Part shown: piece by piece, positions 1-9,410 of the stretch
How the letters are laid out: every line of letters begins with the position of its first letter
How positions within the stretch are numbered: the first letter of the stretch is position 1
DNA from: Planctomycetota bacterium
GTDB lineage: Bacteria > Planctomycetota > Phycisphaerae > Phycisphaerales > UBA1924
Length of the DNA: 64,000 nt
Reading direction: 5' to 3'
Assembly (NCBI GenBank): GCA_013285505.1
Contig: CP053450.1
Coordinates: 2,960,796-3,024,795 of the forward strand
Program-made: the position numbers and the translations under genes
Notes under the pieces: model-generated
The model's database searches: none
What the model was told of the DNA's origin: nothing
What the model saw: only the letters and a program-made list of their open reading frames with translations

Positions 1-974
1 GGCGACCGTCGGCGCGCTTGCCGGGCGGCTGGGGGGTGCTCACCACGCCGATCCGCCGGGCGATCTGGCGGAGCGTGGCGTCGCGGACCGTCGCCGGGTC
101 CGCAAGCTCGCCGGCACCGAGTTCGTCTCTGACCGCCCCGGTGACCTCGTCGGCCAGATCGGTCGAGACCTGGCTCTCCAGCAGCTTCAGAGAGAGGTCG
201 AACAGCGGACCGGCGGTCGTTGCCGGTGCCTCGGCCTGCGCCGAGCGGGCCTCGACCCGCCGGGACGACTGGAGCACCTGGCCCACCAGCCGGCGGATCG
301 CGGCCAGTTCGTCGTCGAGCCGCGGTCCGGGCCTCGAAGTTGACCGGGGCCGGGGCGACACGTGTTGCTTCAACCCGGCGCGGCGAGGGGGCCGGCGCGG
401 GGACGGCGTCAGCCCGATCCGGCCTGACACCGGTCTCTCCGGCGTCGCCGGATGGCTCGGCCCGTTCGAGCCCCGCCGGTGGCGTTTCGGCCGGCATCGG
501 CTTAGGCTCGATCTGTGCCGGTGTGGCTGGGCCCGGCTTCGGCGAGGCACTCCGCTGGTTCGGCGGAGCCCCGACGCGGGCGGGCGTGCCGAAGGTCGTC
601 GGCACCGGGCCGCCGTCTTTGGATCTGGAGAACCAAGGCGGCGTGGCGATGAAACGGTCGGCAGGTGCCGGCTGGCCCTGCCGAGCGGGCTCGTCCTGGG
701 ACGGGGACTTGGTGTCAGGTGGCCGCAGACCCGGGTCGCGAGGAGATGGCGCGACCGGTCTTGGGCGCTGGGGCCGCACGACGCTCGAGTCGCTCGACGC
801 GGTGATCTCGACCACATCCCTGGTGCCAAAGCCGAGCATGCCACCGTCGCGGAAGGTGCGGGTGTGCAGAATGACGGCGTCCGGCCCGAGGTCCTGTTTG
901 ACCCGGGCGAGCGCTTCGGCCATGGTGGCACCGTGGAATGTCTTCAGTGGTGATTTCTGCGTCGTCGTCGCCAT
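1..974 (-). CDS. flhF: Flagellar biosynthesis GTPase FlhF, N-terminal part, runs off the window
   Basis: The protein starts at 974 (ATG, MATTTQKSPLKTFHG) and reads leftward past position 1, so only the N-terminal part is present. The first 40 residues carry the FlhF N-terminal signature (TFHGATMAEALARVKQDLGPDAVILHTR split over residues 13-40). A long Pro/Ala-rich linker of about 170 residues follows, then a helical segment (LDDELAAIRRLVGQVLQSS) that precedes the SRP-type GTPase domain, which lies outside the window. FlhF is an SRP-like GTPase that places the flagellum and helps recruit FliF. The linker and the helical segment are in different frames: deleting one base of the GGG at about 329-331 joins them. 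It sits downstream of flhA, as in many flagellar operons. Confidence 0.88.
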   Translation of the reverse strand, partial: MATTTQKSPLKTFHGATMAEALARVKQDLGPDAVILHTRTFRDGGMLGFGTRDVVEITASSDSSVVRPQRPRPVAPSPRDPGLRPPDTKSPSQDEPARQGQPAPADRFIATPPWFSRSKDGGPVPTTFGTPARVGAPPNQRSASPKPGPATPAQIEPKPMPAETPPAGLERAEPSGDAGETGVRPDRADAVPAPAPSPRRVEATRVAPAPVNFEARTAARRRTGRDPPAGGPGAPVVPAGRGPLGAGRGTGNDRRSAVRPLSEAAGEPGLDRSGRRGHRGGQRRTRCRRACGPGDGPRRHAPPDRPADRRGEHPPAARQARRRS

Positions 975-1051
975 CCGTGGCTCCTCGAGGACGCCGACAT
1001 GCTACCGGGTCTTGCGCGGTTGTGCCAGCCGTGGACGAGATTCTGCGCAGA

Positions 1052-3208
1052 TTATGCGGCGGTCACCGCTTCGGCTGGCTCGGTGGCGCCGACGAGCCCG
1101 AGCGATTCGACCTCGACGCCGGGCGGGATCTCGTTGTAGCCGAGCACCACGGCGGTGGGCAGGTGGGGCTCGAGGATCTGCCGCACCACGCCGCGGACCT
1201 GAGGGGACGCGATGATGACCGGGTGATGCCCCGCGGCGGTCACCCGCTGGACGCCCCGGAGGATCCGCTCGGCGGTCTGGTTGGCGACGCGGGCGGGCAT
1301 GGTCAGGCTGGTGCCGGCCGGTCCACGATCCACGTAGGCGGCGATCTGGTCCTCGAACGCCGGGTCGAGCGTGACGCAGACGATGCGCGGCGGGCGGTCG
1401 GCCTCTCGGACGGCGTACTGCTCGCAGATCGACCGCCGCAGCGCGTTGCGGACGTACTCGGTCAGGATGTCGGCGTCGTTGGTCTTGGGCGCCCAGTCGG
1501 CGAGGGTCTCCACGATCGTCTCCATGTCCCGGACCGGGACCCGCTCGCGGAGCAGGTTGTGCAGGACGCGCTGCAGGTCGGCGACCTTGACCAGCCCCGG
1601 GACCGCCTCCTCGACCAGCTTGGGTGCCTTGGCGCGGAGCGTCTCGACGAGGTTGTTGACCTCCTCGCGGGTGAGCAATTCGTGGGCGTGCTGCTTGACG
1701 ATCTCGGTGATGTGGGTCGCCAGGACGCTGGTCGTGTCGACCACGGTGAAATTCATGCTCTCGGCGCGGTGGCGTTGGGGCGGGTCGATCCACCACGCGT
1801 CGAGCCCGAAAGCGGGCTCCTTGGTCGCCTCGCCCTGGAGTTGCCCGGTCGCGATCCCTGAATCCATCGCCATGAGCATGCCGGGGCGGAGCTCGCCTGC
1901 CGCGACCGCGGCACCGCGGATCTTCACCCGGTACTGCCCCGGCTCGAGTTGCATGTTGTCACGGATACGCACCGGGGGCATCACGAGCCCGATCTCGGCC
2001 GCCAGCTGGCGGCGGATCGCGGTGATGCGGTCGAGCAGGTCGCCGCCCTGCCCCGCATCGACGAGGGCCACGAGCCCGTAGCCGATCTCGAGTTCGAGCG
2101 TGTCGACCTTGAGCAGCGATTCGACCGGTGGCGGCTCGGCGGGGGCCTGCGATTCGGCGATCGCCGTGTCCCGGGCGTCGTGAGCCTTGGCCTTGGCGGT
2201 GCGCATCATGCCGAACGAGAGCATCCCGAGTCCGCCGGCGGTCGCCAACAGCGGGAGCGTGGGGAGCGGGGTGATCGCGAGCAACGCGAGGAAGCCCGCG
2301 GTGATGGTCAGACCCCGCGGCTGGCTCATGAGCTGGCCGGTGAGCTCTTCACCGAGGTCGGCCTTGGCCCCCGAGCGGGTCACGATCAGTGCCGCGGCGA
2401 TGGAGATGATGAAGGATGGCAGCTGGCTGGTCAGACCGTCGCCGATGGTGAGCTTGGTGAAGACCTGCGCGGTCTGCCCGACGGGCCAGCCGCGTTCGAT
2501 GATCCCGACCGCGAGACCCCCAAAGATGTTGACGACGGTGATGATGATGCCGGCGATCGCGTCCCCTCGGACGAACTTGCTGGCACCGTCCATCGCGCCG
2601 AAGAAGTCGGCCTCCTGCGAGATCTCCTGGCGGCGTTGCCGGGCCTCGGCCTCGTTGATGTTGCCGGCGTTGAGATCGGAGTCGATGGCCATCTGCTTGC
2701 CGGGCATGGCGTCGAGCGTGAACCGGGCGGCGACCTCGCTGATGCGGCCCGCACCCTTGGTGATGACGACGAACTGCACGATCACGAGGATGAGGAAGAT
2801 GACGATGCCCACAAACAGGGAGTCGCCGGCAACGAAATCGCCGAAGGCGCTGATCACCTTGCCCGCCACACCGGCCGCCGCCTCCGGCGTCGCGGCGTCT
2901 GCCGAGAGGATCAGCCGCGTCGACGCGATGTTGATCACCAGCCTGAGCATGGTCGTCGCGAGCAACAACGACGGGAAGACGCTGAAGTCCAGCGGCTTGG
3001 CCATGTAGATGGTCGTGAGCAGGATGATCACGCCGAGCGAGATGTTGAACGAGATCAGCAGGTCCATCACCAGCGGCGGCAGCGGGATCAGGATCACGAT
3101 GAGCAGCAGCACGAAGGCGAGCGGGACGATGAGCCCCTTGTGCTTGTCGACGATACGCAGCCACGAAGGGAGCGAACCGGCTGCCGGGTTGGACGGACGC
3201 TCAGCCAC
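1052..3208 (-). CDS. flhA: Flagellar export apparatus protein FlhA
   Basis: 718 residues, the usual FlhA length. The N-terminal third to half holds about eight hydrophobic helices, starting at residues 29-50. The FHIPEP-family region around residues 105-125 (LRLVINIASTRLIL) is clear. The C-terminal half is soluble and corresponds to the cytoplasmic domain that docks chaperone-substrate complexes. FlhA forms the nonameric export gate of the flagellar type III system and couples proton flow to secretion. It lies between flhB and flhF on the same strand, 51 bases after the flhB stop. The frame is intact. Confidence 0.97.
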   Translation of the reverse strand: MAERPSNPAAGSLPSWLRIVDKHKGLIVPLAFVLLLIVILIPLPPLVMDLLISFNISLGVIILLTTIYMAKPLDFSVFPSLLLATTMLRLVINIASTRLILSADAATPEAAAGVAGKVISAFGDFVAGDSLFVGIVIFLILVIVQFVVITKGAGRISEVAARFTLDAMPGKQMAIDSDLNAGNINEAEARQRRQEISQEADFFGAMDGASKFVRGDAIAGIIITVVNIFGGLAVGIIERGWPVGQTAQVFTKLTIGDGLTSQLPSFIISIAAALIVTRSGAKADLGEELTGQLMSQPRGLTITAGFLALLAITPLPTLPLLATAGGLGMLSFGMMRTAKAKAHDARDTAIAESQAPAEPPPVESLLKVDTLELEIGYGLVALVDAGQGGDLLDRITAIRRQLAAEIGLVMPPVRIRDNMQLEPGQYRVKIRGAAVAAGELRPGMLMAMDSGIATGQLQGEATKEPAFGLDAWWIDPPQRHRAESMNFTVVDTTSVLATHITEIVKQHAHELLTREEVNNLVETLRAKAPKLVEEAVPGLVKVADLQRVLHNLLRERVPVRDMETIVETLADWAPKTNDADILTEYVRNALRRSICEQYAVREADRPPRIVCVTLDPAFEDQIAAYVDRGPAGTSLTMPARVANQTAERILRGVQRVTAAGHHPVIIASPQVRGVVRQILEPHLPTAVVLGYNEIPPGVEVESLGLVGATEPAEAVTAA

Positions 3209-3259
3209 GGTCTGGGTGTGCTCCTACGTGCGGTGCGCGGGGTGCCTGTTGGGTGTAGA

Positions 3260-4402
3260 TCATGCCGCCCCCACTGTCTCTTGCGGGCGGCGGTTGTTCG
3301 ATCCCTGGCGGGACTCCTCGCGGGCTTGGGACTTGCCCGCCTCGCTGTCAAGTCGGTACACGTAGGCGAGGATCTCGGCGACGGCCTCGTAGTAGACCGG
3401 GGAGATCTCCTGCCCGACTTCGGTGCCGAAGTAGAGGCCACGGGCGAGCGGAGGGCGTTCGATGATGGGCACGCCGGCGCTGGCCGCGACGAGCCGGATG
3501 CGCTGGGCCATGAAGTCCCCGCCCTTGGCGACCACGCGCGGCGCACGCATGGTCTCGGTGTCGTACCGCAGGGCGACGGCGAAATGCGTCGGGTTGGTGA
3601 CGACGACATCGGCGACGGGCACGTTGGCCTGGATCTGCTGCACGAGGATATCGCGCATCATCCGCAGCCGGCGGCCCTTGACCTGCGGGTCGCCCTCCAT
3701 GCTCCGGCGCTCGTCCTTGACCTGCTGCTTGGTCATTTTGAGGTCTTCCTTGTGCTGCCACCGCTGGTAGAGCCAGTCGATGATGCCGATCAGCAGCAGG
3801 ATCACCGCCAGCCACAGCGCGAGGATGAGCAGCATCCGGGCGATCATCGCCATGCCCTGCGTCGCGGTGAGCGCGGGGAGCCCGATGATGTTCGGCAAGA
3901 AGCTCACGATCACGCCACCGGCGATCGCGGTGATGAAGACCAGCTTCACACTGTTGACCAGCGACTTGACGAGCGTCCTCTTGCTCAGGATGCGTTTAAC
4001 TCCGGCGATCGGGCTGAGCTTGTTGAGCTTGGGCTCGAGCGGCTTGGCCGAGGGGACCCAGCCGATCTGGACGAACTGCGCGAGCGCTGCGGTCAGCGCG
4101 GTCGCGAGGAGCAGGGGACCGACGAGCTTGCCCGCCTCGATGGCGATCATCTTTGTAAGGGGCGCTACCGAGGCGGTGTCGGTCGCCCACCCCTCGCCGC
4201 CGGCCGTGTACGAGTTGTGCATGATCGCCAGGAACGACCGCGCGATGTAGCCGCCGGCGAAGACCAGCAGCAGCACGCCTGAGAGCAGATCGATCGCGGC
4301 GCTGAGGTCCTGGCTCTTGGCGACCTGCCCCCGTCCCCGCGCTTCGCTGAGCCTGCGCGAGGTTGGTTGCTCGGTGCGTTCGCCCATGTCGTCTGCTGCC
4401 AT
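3260..4402 (-). CDS. flhB: Flagellar export apparatus switch protein FlhB
   Basis: 380 residues. Four hydrophobic segments lie between about residues 35 and 215, followed by a charged cytoplasmic domain. That domain contains the autocleavage motif NPTH (in VVTNPTHFAVAL), where FlhB cuts itself to switch export from hook/rod to filament substrates. The N-terminus (MGERTEQPTSRRLSEARGRGQ) is the typical FlhB opening. The C-terminal tail after the last helix is Arg/Gln-rich and variable. The gene is 9 bases from the fliR stop, so it is almost surely co-transcribed with it. Confidence 0.97.
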   Translation of the reverse strand: MAADDMGERTEQPTSRRLSEARGRGQVAKSQDLSAAIDLLSGVLLLVFAGGYIARSFLAIMHNSYTAGGEGWATDTASVAPLTKMIAIEAGKLVGPLLLATALTAALAQFVQIGWVPSAKPLEPKLNKLSPIAGVKRILSKRTLVKSLVNSVKLVFITAIAGGVIVSFLPNIIGLPALTATQGMAMIARMLLILALWLAVILLLIGIIDWLYQRWQHKEDLKMTKQQVKDERRSMEGDPQVKGRRLRMMRDILVQQIQANVPVADVVVTNPTHFAVALRYDTETMRAPRVVAKGGDFMAQRIRLVAASAGVPIIERPPLARGLYFGTEVGQEISPVYYEAVAEILAYVYRLDSEAGKSQAREESRQGSNNRRPQETVGAA

Positions 4403-4411
4403 CGGTGCCCC

Positions 4412-5203
4412 CTATCCGCCGTGCGGGGAGAGTCCCCGCACCCATTCACCGAGGATGACGAGTACACGCATCGTCTCGTCCGACATGACGTTCGCGATGA
4501 CTTGCAGCGAGACCGCCGTCGCCAGCAACCCGACCACGATCTTCACCGCAAAGCCGATGCTCATGACATTGATCTGCGGCATGGTCTTGGTGACGAACCC
4601 CATGGCAACCATCACGAGAAACACCATCGCCATCGCCGGGCCGCTGACGCGGAGTGCCATCTCGAACCCGGAGTTGGCCAGCCCGACGAAGGTGTCCAGC
4701 GGCACCGAGGACGTTGCCATCGCGCCGACGGGCACGTTGTCGAAGGTCGTCAGCAGCGCGGCGTAGGTCGCTTCGACCCCGCCGACGGCCAGGAATACCG
4801 CGAAACCGAGGTAGAACAGCGTCTCGCCGATCACGTCGCTGTTGGTGTTGAATTCGGGGTTGTACACCGTCGCCATCGACAGGCCCATCTGGAAGCCGGT
4901 GACGTGCCCGCCCATCTGCAGCATCATGACCGGCACCGACGCGATCACGCCGACGCAGAGCCCGATGAGCAGCTCGCTCACGAGGATCGGGGTGAGCCCC
5001 GCCAGATCGAGCGGGACATCGGCGAACTGCGTGGAGACTGCCGGGTAGACCGCCGCGCCCATGATGACCGCCAGCAACGCCTTGACCTGGAACGGGATCG
5101 TCAGGCTCGCGACCATCGGCGCGAAGAGGAACAGACCGGTCATCCTCGCCACGACGAACGCGAACGGCACCACGTGAGCCAGCAGTGGTTCGAGACCCGG
5201 CAT
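4412..5203 (-). CDS. fliR: Flagellar export channel protein FliR
   Basis: 263 residues from ATG 5203 (MPGLEPLLAHVVPFAF). The open frame extends further upstream through fliQ, but this start gives the normal FliR length and N-terminus. Six or so hydrophobic helices span the protein, with the conserved central region ELLIGLCVGVIASVPVMMLQMGGH. FliR assembles with FliP and FliQ into the helical export channel in the inner membrane. It starts 11 bases after the fliQ stop. Confidence 0.95.
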   Translation of the reverse strand: MPGLEPLLAHVVPFAFVVARMTGLFLFAPMVASLTIPFQVKALLAVIMGAAVYPAVSTQFADVPLDLAGLTPILVSELLIGLCVGVIASVPVMMLQMGGHVTGFQMGLSMATVYNPEFNTNSDVIGETLFYLGFAVFLAVGGVEATYAALLTTFDNVPVGAMATSSVPLDTFVGLANSGFEMALRVSGPAMAMVFLVMVAMGFVTKTMPQINVMSIGFAVKIVVGLLATAVSLQVIANVMSDETMRVLVILGEWVRGLSPHGG

Positions 5204-5214
5204 CGCGGCTCCGG

Positions 5215-5469
5215 CTACGTCAGTGAGAGGAGTTCGACAGCGTACTCGGCGAGCCGCAGGGCGATCCAGGGAAGGAGGAACGCCGCGACGAGGATCATCG
5301 TCGCGATCTTGGGGACGAAGGTGAGCGTCTGGTCCTGGATGCTCGTGATCGACTGGATCAGGCTCACGATCAGGCCGATCAGCACGCCGGCCAGCAGCAC
5401 CGGGGCCGCGATCTGCAACGCCGCCAGCAACGACTCTCTCACCAGATACACCGCGTTCTCGTCGTACAT
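5215..5469 (-). CDS. fliQ: Flagellar export channel protein FliQ
   Basis: 84 residues, a typical FliQ: two long hydrophobic hairpin helices (about 17-38 and 55-75) joined by a conserved polar turn (QSITSIQDQTLTFVPKI). It is part of the FliP5Q4R1 export channel and sits between fliP and fliR, the standard order. The frame is intact. Confidence 0.96.
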   Translation of the reverse strand: MYDENAVYLVRESLLAALQIAAPVLLAGVLIGLIVSLIQSITSIQDQTLTFVPKIATMILVAAFLLPWIALRLAEYAVELLSLT

Positions 5470-5481
5470 GATCGTGGGTTC

Positions 5482-6468
5482 CTATCGCACAGTCGCGAGA
5501 CGTGTCGTTTCCAGCAGCAGCATGCGCACGGGCTCGGCGAGGGCGGTGGCCGAGTCGCCCAGGTCCGGCGCGAAGCTGTAGAGCAGCCCCCCCACCACCA
5601 GCGTCCACCCGTCCACCAGCACGAAAAGCAACAGCTTGAACGGGAGGCTGATCAGGACCGGCGGCAGCATCATCATGCTCATCGAGATGAGCAGGCTCGC
5701 GATCACCATGTCGATGACCAGGAAGGGCAGGTACACCTTGAAGCCCATCACAAACGCGGTCTTGAGCTCGCTGAGCATGTAGGCGGGGATCAGGGCGCTC
5801 GTCGAGACGTCGGCACGGGTCAGCAGCGACGGGTCGCTGATGTCCTTGCCCTGGTATTCCAGCACCATGTAGAGGCTCGACCAGTTGCCGGTCGCCTCCA
5901 GCTGGTTGAACATAAAGTCACGGATCGGCTGCCGGCCGCGCTGCCAGAGATCGTCGTAGTCGGCGACCTCGCCCTGCTGGTAGGGCACGACCGCCTCGTC
6001 CCACACGCGATCGAGCGTCGGCGACATGATGAGCAGCGTCATAAAGAGCGCAAGCGCGGTCAGGACCTGCGGCGGCGGGATGCTCGCCGCACCGATCGCC
6101 TGGCGCAGCAACGCCAGCACGATGATGATCCGCATGAAACACGTCGTCATCAGCATGATCGACGGAGCGAGCGACACGATGGTCAGCATCACCATCACGC
6201 TCATCGCCGTGGACATGCCGCGCGGGCTCTCGGTGTCCCCTACCACCCCGCCGGTCTGCCCGCTCGGCAACGCCCCCGCCGCCTGCTCGAGCATCACCAG
6301 CGGGTTGAAGGCGTCGGTGGACCGAAGGCTCCCCGGCCCGAAACCGTCGCTGATCGGGACACTCGCGCCCGGGGACGGCGGGCCGTAGGTCGTCTGCGCC
6401 CCAGCAAGCGGGCAGCACAGGACAAGCACCGCAAGGGCCGCAGCGATGAGCCAGCGCAGACGGATCAT
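5482..6468 (-). CDS. fliP: Flagellar export channel protein FliP
   Basis: 328 residues, longer than the usual 240-250. The extra length is in the N-terminal region. A signal peptide (residues 1-24, ending AGAQ) and a 65-residue Gly/Pro-rich periplasmic stretch precede the first core helix (VMLTIVSLAPSIMLMTTCF). The conserved FliP core follows, including MRIIIVLALLRQA and the C-terminal pair of helices. Its start overlaps the fliO stop by 4 bases (ATGA type), so the two are translationally coupled. Confidence 0.96.
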   Translation of the reverse strand: MIRLRWLIAAALAVLVLCCPLAGAQTTYGPPSPGASVPISDGFGPGSLRSTDAFNPLVMLEQAAGALPSGQTGGVVGDTESPRGMSTAMSVMVMLTIVSLAPSIMLMTTCFMRIIIVLALLRQAIGAASIPPPQVLTALALFMTLLIMSPTLDRVWDEAVVPYQQGEVADYDDLWQRGRQPIRDFMFNQLEATGNWSSLYMVLEYQGKDISDPSLLTRADVSTSALIPAYMLSELKTAFVMGFKVYLPFLVIDMVIASLLISMSMMMLPPVLISLPFKLLLFVLVDGWTLVVGGLLYSFAPDLGDSATALAEPVRMLLLETTRLATVR

Positions 6469-7277
6469 GCCGAGATCTCCACGTTGCGCTGGCGGAGTCC
6501 GTCGAGCCGGGATGCGAGTTGGTTCACCGGGTCCACCTGGCGTGGCGGCCGTGCCTCGGGCACCGCGACGGGCTGCATCGCCACGTCGCGTGCCCCGTGC
6601 GCCTCATCAAAGCCAGAGACCATGTCGCGGAACTTCGACGAGAGCGACCGGCCCTCGGCGTCGGCCGCGTGCAGGAGCAACGACGCGACCTCGTCGGGAT
6701 CGGTCACCTCGCAGAGCGTGCGCATCCCCGCGCCCTTCGCCCCGACGCTCTGGCAGAGCAGCAGCACGCGGCGATCGAGCCGGAGCAGGATCAGCGTCTG
6801 CCCCCGCCCGACCGGATAGCGGCCGAGGACCTGAAGCAATCCGGACGGAGCCCGACCGCCCGCGCCCAACGCGTGCATCAGGCCGTTAGACCGCCCGGCG
6901 AGCCGGCGGGCGAACCCCGCGACAAGCAAGATGACCACGACCACCATCGCAAGGGCACCGGCGGTGCGCCACCAGCCGGGGCCGACCTCGATCGGTGACG
7001 CGGGCGTGGCCCGCTCTGCATCTGACGCACCCACGCCCGCACCGAACCGCGAGGCCGCGGCACCGCTTTCCGGCACACCGAGCGGGCGATCTTCGATCGC
7101 AGCCGCGGGTGACGCGGGGGCTGAAGGGATGTCAGAAGACTGCTCGCCGGCTGCGGTGGCGGCGGGCTCGACCTGTGGGTGCTGCGGGCCGACGAATTGC
7201 TCGTTCTGGGCACACACCGGGCCGACCCACGCGATGGTGGCGACCGCGGCCGTGATTCCCCTGGGCATTCGTCGCAT
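6465..7277 (-). CDS. fliO: FliO-like flagellar export assembly protein
   Basis: 270 residues. A signal peptide occupies about 1-23 (ending VCAQ). A low-complexity periplasmic region follows, then a single transmembrane helix at about 90-112 (ALAMVVVVILLVAGFA), then a cytoplasmic domain with the FliO pattern (VLGRYPVGRGQTLILLRLDRRVLLL). FliO helps FliP assemble. Position immediately before fliP with a 4-base overlap supports the call. The family is poorly conserved, so context carries weight. Confidence 0.85.
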   Translation of the reverse strand: MRRMPRGITAAVATIAWVGPVCAQNEQFVGPQHPQVEPAATAAGEQSSDIPSAPASPAAAIEDRPLGVPESGAAASRFGAGVGASDAERATPASPIEVGPGWWRTAGALAMVVVVILLVAGFARRLAGRSNGLMHALGAGGRAPSGLLQVLGRYPVGRGQTLILLRLDRRVLLLCQSVGAKGAGMRTLCEVTDPDEVASLLLHAADAEGRSLSSKFRDMVSGFDEAHGARDVAMQPVAVPEARPPRQVDPVNQLASRLDGLRQRNVEISA

Positions 7278-7338
7278 CGTGCCGTCCTGGCGTCGCTACG
7301 GGGCGGACTCCGCCGCCCCGGGTGCTCTCTCGCACCGA

Positions 7339-7854
7339 TTACCCGGCCTGTTTGGTCTCAGGGTCCAGGATCTCGTTGATCCGGACACAGAAGTTGTCGT
7401 TGAGCACGAGCACCTCGCCGCGGGCGATGTGGCGGTCGTTCACGTAGATGTCCACGGGGTCGCCCGCGAGCTTGTCGAGTTCGACCACAGCCCCATCGCC
7501 GAGCCGAAGCACATCGTCGATCAGCAGCCGCGTGCGGCCGAGTTCGATCTTGACGTTCAGGTTGACATCGGATAGCAGGTCGAGCTCTGCCGGCACCCCC
7601 CGCGCGCCCGCCTCGGGGAAGTTTGGCAGCCCCATCGCACGCGAGCCGCTGGGCGTTTCCTTCGCACCGTCGGACTTGGTCGACGGGGTCGCCGCTTCCG
7701 GCGCGGGAGATTCGGTCGCCACCGGGTCGGCCGGGTCGGATGTCGCCTCGGCGGACGGGGCGGCCTCTACGGGCTCGGCCGCTGGCTCGGCGTCGGCAAC
7801 CGACTCCGGCGTGGGCTGCGATTCTTCGATGGTCGGTTCGGTCTCGTCCGGCAT
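7339..7854 (-). CDS. fliN: Flagellar motor switch protein FliN
   Basis: 171 residues from ATG 7854 ([12 protein letters not shown]). The first 85 residues are an acidic Ala/Pro/Glu-rich tail with no visible fold. The C-terminal 80 residues are a SpoA (surface presentation of antigens) domain ([21 protein letters not shown] to VRINEILDP), which forms the bottom of the C-ring. The frame is open further upstream, but that sequence has no recognisable family content. FliM is normally encoded just before FliN, but here fliL is followed by a 247-base gap and then fliN alone. Confidence 0.93.
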   Translation of the reverse strand: MPDETEPTIEESQPTPESVADAEPAAEPVEAAPSAEATSDPADPVATESPAPEAATPSTKSDGAKETPSGSRAMGLPNFPEAGARGVPAELDLLSDVNLNVKIELGRTRLLIDDVLRLGDGAVVELDKLAGDPVDIYVNDRHIARGEVLVLNDNFCVRINEILDPETKQAG

Positions 7855-8101
7855 GTCCTGGCACTCCGCCTGGCCCGTCGCGCAATCGGTGCGCACATCC
7901 TGCGCGCACAAACCCGATCGCCGTCCTGTTGATCGGAGCACGCGGCGGGGCTTCAGCAAAAATCGGTGACGGTTCTGCGAGATCTGCGCGGGCGTGCGCA
8001 AACTCCGCCCGGGCCACTGGTTTCCCCAAGCTCGGGGCGTCTCCGCCGGCACGCGTCACCGGTGAAACGACCTGCCCGACCGGACGATCCCGCGACGGGT
8101 G
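7855..8101. other. 247-base gap between fliL and fliN
   Basis: No gene is visible on either strand; the conventional fliM position is empty. The gap contains several copies of a TGCGCAMA-like sequence: TGCGCACATCC at 7890-7900, TGCGCGCACAAAC at 7901-7913 and GTGCGCAAACTCCGCC at 7994-8009. Similar sequences occur in two other large gaps of the flagellar strand. A separate promoter for fliN-fliOPQR would fit here, but no clear -10/-35 or sigma54 element was found. Confidence 0.5.
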
Positions 8102-8629
8102 CTAGACCGGCGGCAGGCCCTGGCACTTCGGCAGGAGCACCCGCTCGACCAGCGGCTCGCCCTCGGGATCGAACCCGAACACGCCCTCGACATAGGCCGA
8201 GATCTGGCGGTGGAGCGTCTCGAGCCCCGGCTCGGTGAGGTGCGCGTGGGCCGAGCGGCGGATGATCATCGACACACCCTCCGTGATCTCCGAGCGGCGG
8301 CGCTCGAGTTCGGCGTTGACCTTCTCTTCGTTCTTCTTCTTGACCTGCAGGACCGTCTCGACGTTCCACGTCCAGGCCTGGCCCGAGGCAAGGTTCTGGA
8401 ACCGCCCCTCGGCGAGCGGCAGTTCGACGGTCTTCTCGTCCTCGGCGGTCTCTTCGCCGGCGATGCCGCTCGCCTCGGCCGAGCTCGCGCCCATGCCGGA
8501 GAACTTGACGAAGCCCACGACCGCGACCCCCTCCACCACCATCACAACGGCCACGATGATGATCGTGAGCAGGGGCGACTTCTTCGCCGGCTGTTCCTGT
8601 TCCTGCTTTTCCTTCGCTTCGTCGGCCAT
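8102..8629 (-). CDS. fliL: Flagellar basal body-associated protein FliL
   Basis: 175 residues. A short charged cytoplasmic tail (Lys/Glu-rich, 1-20) precedes one transmembrane helix at about 21-43. The periplasmic domain runs from about 65 to the end, with the FliL pattern of a basic/acidic helix (QVKKKNEEKVNAELERRRSE), then ITEGVSMIIRRS and a terminal strand giving VERVLLPK. FliL rings the stator and supports torque. It lies directly after motB, as usual. Confidence 0.9.
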   Translation of the reverse strand: MADEAKEKQEQEQPAKKSPLLTIIIVAVVMVVEGVAVVGFVKFSGMGASSAEASGIAGEETAEDEKTVELPLAEGRFQNLASGQAWTWNVETVLQVKKKNEEKVNAELERRRSEITEGVSMIIRRSAHAHLTEPGLETLHRQISAYVEGVFGFDPEGEPLVERVLLPKCQGLPPV

Positions 8630-8654
8630 GGCGTGTCTCGCTGAGAGTGGTGGT

Positions 8655-9395
8655 CTATCTGGTTCTGCCGGTCCCGGCGGCGTCGGGCCGCAACTCCGAG
8701 ACCGCGACGTCGGTCATGAACACCTCGACGCGTCTGTTGGTCATGCCGATCGACGACTGTGCGGCCGTGTCGAGCGGCTGGGCATCGCCCGCGACCCACA
8801 CACCAAGCTTGTTCCTGTCTACCTCGCACTCCTCGATCAGAAACCGCCACACGCTCATCGCCCGGGCGTAGGAGAGCTCCATGAACTCCATGCCCTCGAG
8901 TCGATCGTCCGCGCCCCACGCGTGCCCGAGGACGAGGAACATTTTGTCACTGCCGCGGATGCGTGGAGCGATGAGTTCTCGGATGACTTCCTTGCCCTCG
9001 TCTGTCAGGTCGGTCTTCGCCGCGGCAAAGGGCAGCGGCTTGCCGATCGTCCACTTACGGCCGTTGAAGAGCGTGGCGGTGGTCTGGTCGATCCCGACGG
9101 TGGATTGGTCGTTGGTGTCGGACTTGGACTTCTGCTGCTCGATCCTGGCCGCGATCCCTCTGTCCTCTGCCCAGGGGTACGACTGCAGGTCGAAGTCGTT
9201 GATGATCCGGGAGTCGCCGCCCTCGGCGCCGAAGGCGATCTTGATTGCGTCGATGACCTTCTGGAACTCGTCGGGCTTCTTGAGCTCGCTGAACGCCGCG
9301 AGCAGGATGAAAAAGCACAACAGCAGCGACATCATGTCGCCGTAGGTGAGCACCCACTCGGGGATCCCGGGCTGTTCGACCTTCCGTTTGGCCAT
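8655..9395 (-). CDS. motB: Stator protein MotB (OmpA-type peptidoglycan anchor)
   Basis: 246 residues. A short basic N-terminus is followed by the single MotB membrane helix with the proton-binding aspartate (LTYGDMMSLLLCFFILLAAF, Asp20). A plug/linker and an OmpA-like peptidoglycan-binding domain follow from about residue 120 (DLTDEGKEVIRELIAP ... FLVLGHAWGADD ... SIGMTNRRVEVFM). MotB anchors the stator to the cell wall. It starts 15 bases after the motA stop. The last 20 residues are a basic extension. Confidence 0.95.
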   Translation of the reverse strand: MAKRKVEQPGIPEWVLTYGDMMSLLLCFFILLAAFSELKKPDEFQKVIDAIKIAFGAEGGDSRIINDFDLQSYPWAEDRGIAARIEQQKSKSDTNDQSTVGIDQTTATLFNGRKWTIGKPLPFAAAKTDLTDEGKEVIRELIAPRIRGSDKMFLVLGHAWGADDRLEGMEFMELSYARAMSVWRFLIEECEVDRNKLGVWVAGDAQPLDTAAQSSIGMTNRRVEVFMTDVAVSELRPDAAGTGRTR

Positions 9396-9410
9396 AAGGC
9401 GTCAGGCCGT

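Noticed and set aside
1949..4282. Long plus-strand open frame antisense to flhA and flhB
   Set aside because: Asp/Arg/His-rich with no family content, and lies opposite intact flagellar genes; such frames are common shadows in very GC-rich DNA.
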